A stretch of 10,445 nucleotides of DNA, from contig JOHN01000114.1 of NCBI GenBank assembly GCA_000719695.1, positions 1 through 10,445 on the forward strand, in the 5' to 3' direction. This document shows positions 6,670 to 10,445 of this stretch, piece after piece. The position numbers and the translations under genes are program-made. The notes below the pieces were generated by a model, which saw only the letters and a program-made list of their open reading frames with translations, was not told the DNA's origin and made no database searches. Each line of letters opens with the position of its first letter. The stretch's first letter is position 1. The DNA is from Streptomyces sp. NRRL F-6131. Lineage in GTDB: Bacteria; Actinomycetota; Actinomycetes; Streptomycetales; Streptomycetaceae.

Positions 6670-7356
6670 TCAGGCCGGGTGGACGAGGCGGTTCTCGTAC
6701 GCGAAGATCACGGCCTGGATCCGGTCGCGGAGTTCGAGCTTGTGCAGGACCCGCCCCAGGTGGGACTTCACGGTCGCCTCCGCGAGGTGCAGGGTGGCCG
6801 CGATCTCGGTGTTGGACCGGCCGCGGCCCACCTCGACGAGCACCTCGCGCTCGCGGGGGGTGAGCCGTCGCAGCCGCTCGGCGCGGCCGGCGTCGGGGCC
6901 GTCGTCGCGCCCGGCGGCGCGTCCGGCGGGGATGTGCGGGCGGAAGTTCTCCAGCAGGAGGCGGGTGATCCGCGGCGAGACCACCGCGTCGCCCGCGGCC
7001 ACCGCACGGATCGCGGTGAGCAGCTCCTCGGGCCTGGTGTTCTTCAGCAGGAAGCCCGAGGCTCCGGCGTTGAGTCCGGCGAAGGCGTACTCGTCGAGGT
7101 CGAAGGTGGTGAGGATCAGCACGCGGCTCTCCGGCGAGGTCCGGACGAGCTGTCGGGTCGCCTCGATCCCGTCGGTCCCGGGCATCCGGACGTCCATGAG
7201 GACGACGTCGGGCCGCAACTCCCGGGCCAGGCGCACGGCTTCGGCGCCGTCCGCGGCCTCGCCGACCGGCACCATGTCGGGCTGGGCCTCCAGCACCGTG
7301 CCGAAGGCCATCCGGAGCAGCGCCTCGTCGTCGGCGATCAGGACGCGGATCGTCAT
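6670..7356 (-). CDS. NarL/FixJ-family (LuxR-type) response regulator
   Basis: This 228-residue regulator is the DNA-binding half of a two-component system. Its N-terminal receiver domain (about 1-120) has the acidic pair D9/D10, phosphoacceptor D55 in LMDVRMPG, T83 in LILTTFD and K105 in GFLLKNT, so all switch residues are present. A linker rich in Ala, Gly and Asp follows. The C-terminal LuxR helix-turn-helix (about 163-225) starts RRLTPREREVLVEVGRG and has the recognition region AEATVKSHLGRVLHKL. The start is the ATG at 7356, which overlaps the histidine kinase TGA by 4 bases (ATGA), indicating co-translation with the kinase. It should be phosphorylated by that kinase. Its target genes are unknown, but the divergent intergenic region at 8685-9020 has symmetric repeats that are candidate binding sites. 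Confidence 0.95.
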   Translation of the reverse strand: MTIRVLIADDEALLRMAFGTVLEAQPDMVPVGEAADGAEAVRLARELRPDVVLMDVRMPGTDGIEATRQLVRTSPESRVLILTTFDLDEYAFAGLNAGASGFLLKNTRPEELLTAIRAVAAGDAVVSPRITRLLLENFRPHIPAGRAAGRDDGPDAGRAERLRRLTPREREVLVEVGRGRSNTEIAATLHLAEATVKSHLGRVLHKLELRDRIQAVIFAYENRLVHPA

Positions 7357-8684
7357 CCGGACATCGCCACGCCGCTGCCGAGGTCCAGCCGGGTGCGGAC
7401 GCCCCAGCCGCCGTCCGGGAGCGGTCCGGCCCGCAACGTCCCCCCGTAGGCGGCCGCGCGCTCGCGCATGCCGGGGATGCCGTGGCCGCGGGCCTGACCC
7501 GACGGTCCGGTGACGGGCGCCTGCGGGCCGCTGTCGGTGACGTCCACGGTGACGGTCCCGGCCGAACACCGTACGCGGACCGTCGCGTGCGTACCGGGGG
7601 GCGTGTGTTCGAGCGCGTTGGTCAAGGCTTCCTGCACCAGGCGGTAGACGGTCAGTTGGGCGGTGGCGGGCACATGCCCGTGGTCGCCGTCGACGTCGAG
7701 CCGGGTCGGCAGCCCGGCGGCGGACATCTGGTCGGCGAGGGCCCGCAGTTGGTCGATGCCGGGCAGCGGGTGGCGCTCCGCGTCCGGTTCGTCGGTGCGC
7801 AGGACGCCCAGGACGCGCCGCATGTCGGTCAGCGCCTGCCGGCCCGTCTCGGAGATCTGGAGCATCGCGGCGGTCGCCCGGTCGGGCGAGCGGTGCTGCG
7901 CGTAGACGGCGGCGTCGGTGAGCGCGACCATCACGGACAGGTTGTGGGTGACGATGTCGTGCATCTCCCGGGTGATCCGGGCCCTCTCCTCGGCGACGGC
8001 CAGCCGCGCCTGCTGCTCCTGCTGCTGTTCCAGGCGTGCGGCCCGTTCCTCCACGGCCGCGAGATAGGCGCGCGTGGTCCGCACGTTCATCCCGAGGACG
8101 GCGGCGGCCACGACCATCGCGGTCGCCGCGACGAAGAGGGTCAGGAACGCGCCGTCCGCCACCCAGCGCAGGCAGGCCAGCAGCGCCCCCGCCTCCACGA
8201 CCGCAGCGGCGAGCAGGGTGGCGCGCCGCCCCGAGTGCGCGGCGACGGTGTAGAGCGCCACCAACAGGGCGACGTCCGCCGGCAGTTGGACGCCGGTCCA
8301 CCACTGGACGAAGGCCGCGGCCGCCACGGCGGCGAACACGGCGAGCGGCGCCCGCCGCCGCCACACCAGGGGCAGGGCCAGAGCGGCCGTGAGGGCGACG
8401 GCCACCGGCAGGCCTCGCGGCGCGCCCGTGGTGACGATGTTGACGAGGAGCAGCGCCGGCAGCAGCGCGTCCCGCACCACGGGCGGCAGCCGCGCACCCC
8501 GGCGCCGGACGGCGCTCATCGGCCGCACCGCTCGTGCGGACGCCAGGTCGACGTACCGCGTCAGCCGCACGACCGCCCCCGCCGTCCACGCCGTCCACGC
8601 CGTTCGCACCGGCGGCACCGGCCGCACCCAGTCCCGGTCGTGCTCCGGACGGGCACCGCCGGTTCCCGCACCCGCCTCGGTCAT
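7353..8684 (-). CDS. Membrane sensor histidine kinase (HisKA_3 type, NarL-family partner)
   Basis: This 443-residue membrane kinase has a Pro/Arg-rich N-terminus (1-70). About five or six hydrophobic segments follow between 71 and 200, for example LPALLLVNIV, LPVAVALTAALALPLVW, APLAVFAAVAAAAFVQWW and LFVAATAMVVAAAVLG. A Gln/Glu-rich coiled coil (about 203-236) leads into the HisKA_3 dimerisation helix with phosphoacceptor H242 in REMHDIVTHNLSVM. The HATPase domain has the N box VQEALTNALEH (N356), VDVTDSG, and the G box GHGIPGMRERA (400-410). No extracytoplasmic sensor domain is evident, so the signal may be sensed within the membrane. The start is the ATG at 8684 with AGGGA 6 bases upstream; an ATG seven codons further up (8705) is possible. 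A 9-bp repeat GCCGTCCAC (8581-8598, with a third degenerate copy to 8607) encodes the TAWTAWTA stretch. It is co-transcribed with the overlapping response regulator. Confidence 0.94.
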   Translation of the reverse strand: MTEAGAGTGGARPEHDRDWVRPVPPVRTAWTAWTAGAVVRLTRYVDLASARAVRPMSAVRRRGARLPPVVRDALLPALLLVNIVTTGAPRGLPVAVALTAALALPLVWRRRAPLAVFAAVAAAAFVQWWTGVQLPADVALLVALYTVAAHSGRRATLLAAAVVEAGALLACLRWVADGAFLTLFVAATAMVVAAAVLGMNVRTTRAYLAAVEERAARLEQQQEQQARLAVAEERARITREMHDIVTHNLSVMVALTDAAVYAQHRSPDRATAAMLQISETGRQALTDMRRVLGVLRTDEPDAERHPLPGIDQLRALADQMSAAGLPTRLDVDGDHGHVPATAQLTVYRLVQEALTNALEHTPPGTHATVRVRCSAGTVTVDVTDSGPQAPVTGPSGQARGHGIPGMRERAAAYGGTLRAGPLPDGGWGVRTRLDLGSGVAMSG

Positions 8685-8850
8685 CCCACATCCCTGTCGA
8701 TCCATCGCCACGGGCCGCCCGTCGGCCACTCGCCCCCGGCCCGCACCGCTGCCCCCACACGATAGGCGGCGGTCCCGCGCACCGCATGAGCCCACCGTCG
8801 GACGGCCGTGCGCCGGGGTACGACCGCAGGAGGAGCCCCGGTACCTCCCG

Positions 8851-8950
8851 GGGTCGCAGAACGGCCGCCGATCCGGCGCGTCCCCCTGCGACCCGGGTCG
8901 CAGGGGGACGGACCCGGAAACGCGACCCCGGTGGCACCCGGCGGCGACCC
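8851..8950. promoter_or_regulatory. Cluster of five GCGACCC/GGGTCGC 7-mers
   Basis: GGGTCGC occurs at 8851-8857 and 8895-8901; its complement GCGACCC occurs at 8888-8894, 8922-8928 and 8944-8950. The 8851 and 8895 copies extend to GGGTCGCAG. The central pair abuts to form the core of the 32-bp palindrome. Five copies of a 7-mer in 100 bp, in both orientations, look like a multi-site operator. Natural candidates for the binding protein are the adjacent response regulator or an unlinked regulator. GC-rich composition raises the chance of such 7-mers, so the clustering is suggestive only. Confidence 0.5.
8879..8910. promoter_or_regulatory. Perfect 32-bp palindrome, probable operator
   Basis: CGTCCCCCTGCGACCC (8879-8894) is followed immediately, with no loop, by its exact reverse complement (8895-8910). 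A perfect 16-bp arm is very unlikely by chance. It lies 195-226 bases upstream of the kinase start and 111-142 bases upstream of the hydrolase start, between divergent genes. The absence of a loop and the divergent layout favour a dimeric protein-binding site over a terminator; an extruded cruciform or leader hairpin is also possible. Confidence 0.65.
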
Positions 8951-9020
8951 GGGGCCGATGTGGGGGCGGGCACCCCGCGCCGACGATGGTCCGGTGAACG
9001 AGATCATCACGGGACCTGAG

Positions 9021-10445
9021 ATGTCCCCCCTGGAAATCCTCGCCCTGCTGGGCGCCCTGGCCCTGCTGGCGGCGCGCTGGCTTCCCCCCGCCGCCCGGCC
9101 GCCCGTCACGGTCGCCGCGGGATCGGCCTTCGTGCTCTCCGCGATCGCGCTGGCCGTCCTGGGCCTCCGCTGGCAGATGCTGCCGGTGCTGGCCGGCGGC
9201 GCCCTCGCGCTGCCGTTCGCCCTCGCCCCGCTGGTCCGTCGACGGACCGGCCGACCGGCGCGGCGGGCCCGTTGGTGGGTGGCGCTGCCCGGATCGGTGC
9301 TCTGCTTCGCCCTGACCGCCACGGGCCCGACGGCCGCCTGGGCGTTCCCCGTCCCCGCCTTCCCCGAACCGACGGGCGAGTTCGCGGTCGGCACCCGCGT
9401 GCTGCAGTGGACCGACCCCGACCGCCCCGAGACCGCCACCCCCGACCCCGACGACCGGCGGACGGTCGTCGTCCAGCTCTGGTACCCCGCGCGGCAGAGC
9501 CCCGAGGGCACGCAGCGGGCCCCGTACCTGGGCCGCACGGAGGCGGAGGCGCGCACTGTCGCCGACGCCCTCGCGAGCTACTCCGGCCTCCCCGGCTTCC
9601 TGCTCGACGGCGTCCCGCAGGCCCGCACCCACGCGGTCCCCGACGCCCCGGTGGCCGACGGCGGCGCCCGCTACCCGGTCGTGCTGTTCTCCCCGGGCCT
9701 GGGGGGCGTGCGCACCCAGAACACCGCCTGGGCGGAGGAACTGGCCGGCAACGGCTACGTGGTGGCCGCCCTCGACCACCCCTACGACTCCGCCGCCGTC
9801 GTCCTCGACGACGGCCGGACCATCCGCACCGAGATCACCTCCACGGGCGACGACGACGAGGACGACAGGCGGGCCGTCGAGACGGCGGGGATCCGGGCCG
9901 CGGACCTGCGCTTCGTCCTCACCCAGCTCGGCCGACTGGACCGGGGCGGGGCCGCCGAGCCGCTGACCGGCCGCCTGGACACCGACCGCGCCGCGGTGAC
10001 CGGCCACTCCCTCGGGGGCGCCGCCGCCCTCCAAGCCGCCCGCCAGGACCACCGGTTCACCGCCGTCATCGACCTGGACGGCTACCCCCGCGACCCCGAA
10101 CGGCTTCCCTTCCCCCAGCCGGTGCTCGCACTCACCCAGGAGATCGGCCCCGGAACCGACCCGCGCTACCTCCCCCGCCTCACCGAGACCCTCGAGCTCG
10201 GCACCGCGACCGGCTACCGCCTGAGCGTCCCCGGCGCCGCCCACCTCACCTTCATGGACGCCCCCCTCTACCTGCCCCCGGTCCCCTCCCTGGTCGGCAC
10301 CCTGGGCCGCACCGAGAGCACCAGCCTCGTCGCCGCCACCACCCTCGCCTTCCTGGACACCACCCTCCGCCACCGGCCCACCGACCTCCCCGCCGCCCTC
10401 ACCCCCTACGGCGACCTCACCGTCCACCACCCGCCCACCCCCCAC
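9021..10445 (+). CDS. Membrane-anchored alpha/beta hydrolase, PAF-acetylhydrolase-like (3' partial)
   Basis: The plus-strand frame is open from 9021 to the window end, giving 475 residues without a stop, so the C-terminus is missing. Residues 1-110 hold about four hydrophobic segments (near 5-19, 30-50, 53-70 and 87-108). The alpha/beta hydrolase domain begins near 120, with VVVQLWYPA and then YPVVLFSPGLGG. It has the nucleophile elbow GHSLGG (S330), an acid candidate D353 in IDLDGYP (D351 is nearby), and the histidine H408 in GAAHLTF. This order and spacing fit the PAF-acetylhydrolase/lipase-type carboxylester hydrolases. A short acidic run DDDEDD (about 277-282) lies in a loop. The start is the ATG at 9021; GTG at 8994 is in frame and possible, and neither has a strong ribosome binding site. 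Substrate unknown, probably a lipid or ester at the membrane. It is divergent from the histidine kinase gene, which may control it. Confidence 0.85.
   Translation, partial: MSPLEILALLGALALLAARWLPPAARPPVTVAAGSAFVLSAIALAVLGLRWQMLPVLAGGALALPFALAPLVRRRTGRPARRARWWVALPGSVLCFALTATGPTAAWAFPVPAFPEPTGEFAVGTRVLQWTDPDRPETATPDPDDRRTVVVQLWYPARQSPEGTQRAPYLGRTEAEARTVADALASYSGLPGFLLDGVPQARTHAVPDAPVADGGARYPVVLFSPGLGGVRTQNTAWAEELAGNGYVVAALDHPYDSAAVVLDDGRTIRTEITSTGDDDEDDRRAVETAGIRAADLRFVLTQLGRLDRGGAAEPLTGRLDTDRAAVTGHSLGGAAALQAARQDHRFTAVIDLDGYPRDPERLPFPQPVLALTQEIGPGTDPRYLPRLTETLELGTATGYRLSVPGAAHLTFMDAPLYLPPVPSLVGTLGRTESTSLVAATTLAFLDTTLRHRPTDLPAALTPYGDLTVHHPPTPH

Larger units (their letters stand above)
8685..9020. 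other. Divergent intergenic region between kinase and hydrolase genes
   Basis: This 336-base stretch contains no plausible gene. It must hold promoters in both directions, but no clear -10/-35 pair was recognised. Its notable content is the 32-bp palindrome and the cluster of GCGACCC/GGGTCGC 7-mers, annotated separately. A smaller inverted repeat, CCCCGG (8836-8841) with CCGGGG (8848-8853), adjoins the cluster. If the hydrolase starts at GTG 8994 rather than ATG 9021, the region ends at 8993. Confidence 0.7.

Noticed and set aside
8581..8607. 9-bp repeat GCCGTCCAC in the kinase N-terminus
   Set aside because: Only two exact copies and one degenerate copy, encoding a short TAW repeat in a non-conserved segment; minor slippage, not a separate element.
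7353..10445. A 1030-residue minus-strand open frame reaching the right edge
   Set aside because: Only its C-terminal 443 residues are a recognisable histidine kinase. The upstream part is low-complexity Gly/Arg/Val-rich antisense of the hydrolase and of the intergenic region.

Overview
The window comes from a very GC-rich actinomycete, most likely Streptomyces or Kitasatospora. The signs are third-position G/C in every gene, GTG starts, 4-base stop/start overlaps, and protein families typical of that group. High GC leaves long spurious frames open on the opposite strand of almost every gene; these were discarded. Seven genes are supported.

Left region (about 1-5533, minus strand): a tight three-gene operon, read right to left. 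It encodes an AtuA/DUF1446-family protein, then the carboxyltransferase (beta) subunit of an acyl-CoA carboxylase, then the biotin-carrying biotin carboxylase (alpha) subunit. The first two genes overlap by 4 bases (GTGA) and the last two are 14 bases apart. Together they should form a biotin-dependent acyl-CoA carboxylase of the methylcrotonyl-CoA/geranyl-CoA type, used in leucine/isovalerate or acyclic-terpenoid catabolism. The alpha subunit carries an unusual in-frame array of six 15-bp repeats (residues 389-418) next to the conserved YYD-x-ML segment of the biotin carboxylase C-terminal subdomain. A second, G-rich array with a 13-bp period lies just beyond the 3' end of the operon's last gene, at the left edge of the window.

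Middle region (5534-6669): an intergenic segment with an AT-rich imperfect inverted repeat, a plausible operator between divergent genes. It is followed by a plus-strand tandem-GNAT acetyltransferase resembling mycothiol synthase in architecture. That gene converges on the next pair across a short gap with a weak hairpin.

Right region (6670-10445): a two-component system on the minus strand, with a membrane histidine kinase (HisKA_3 type) overlapping a NarL/FixJ response regulator by ATGA. It is divergent from a plus-strand membrane-anchored alpha/beta hydrolase of the PAF-acetylhydrolase type, which runs off the right edge. The 336-base divergent intergenic region holds a perfect 32-bp palindrome and five copies of its inner 7-mer GCGACCC/GGGTCGC within 100 bp. 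This is the best candidate regulatory structure in the window, possibly the target of the adjacent response regulator.

No RNA genes, CRISPR array, insertion sequence or phage genes are visible. The most distinctive observations are the in-frame repeat expansion in the carboxylase alpha subunit and the palindrome/half-site cluster.
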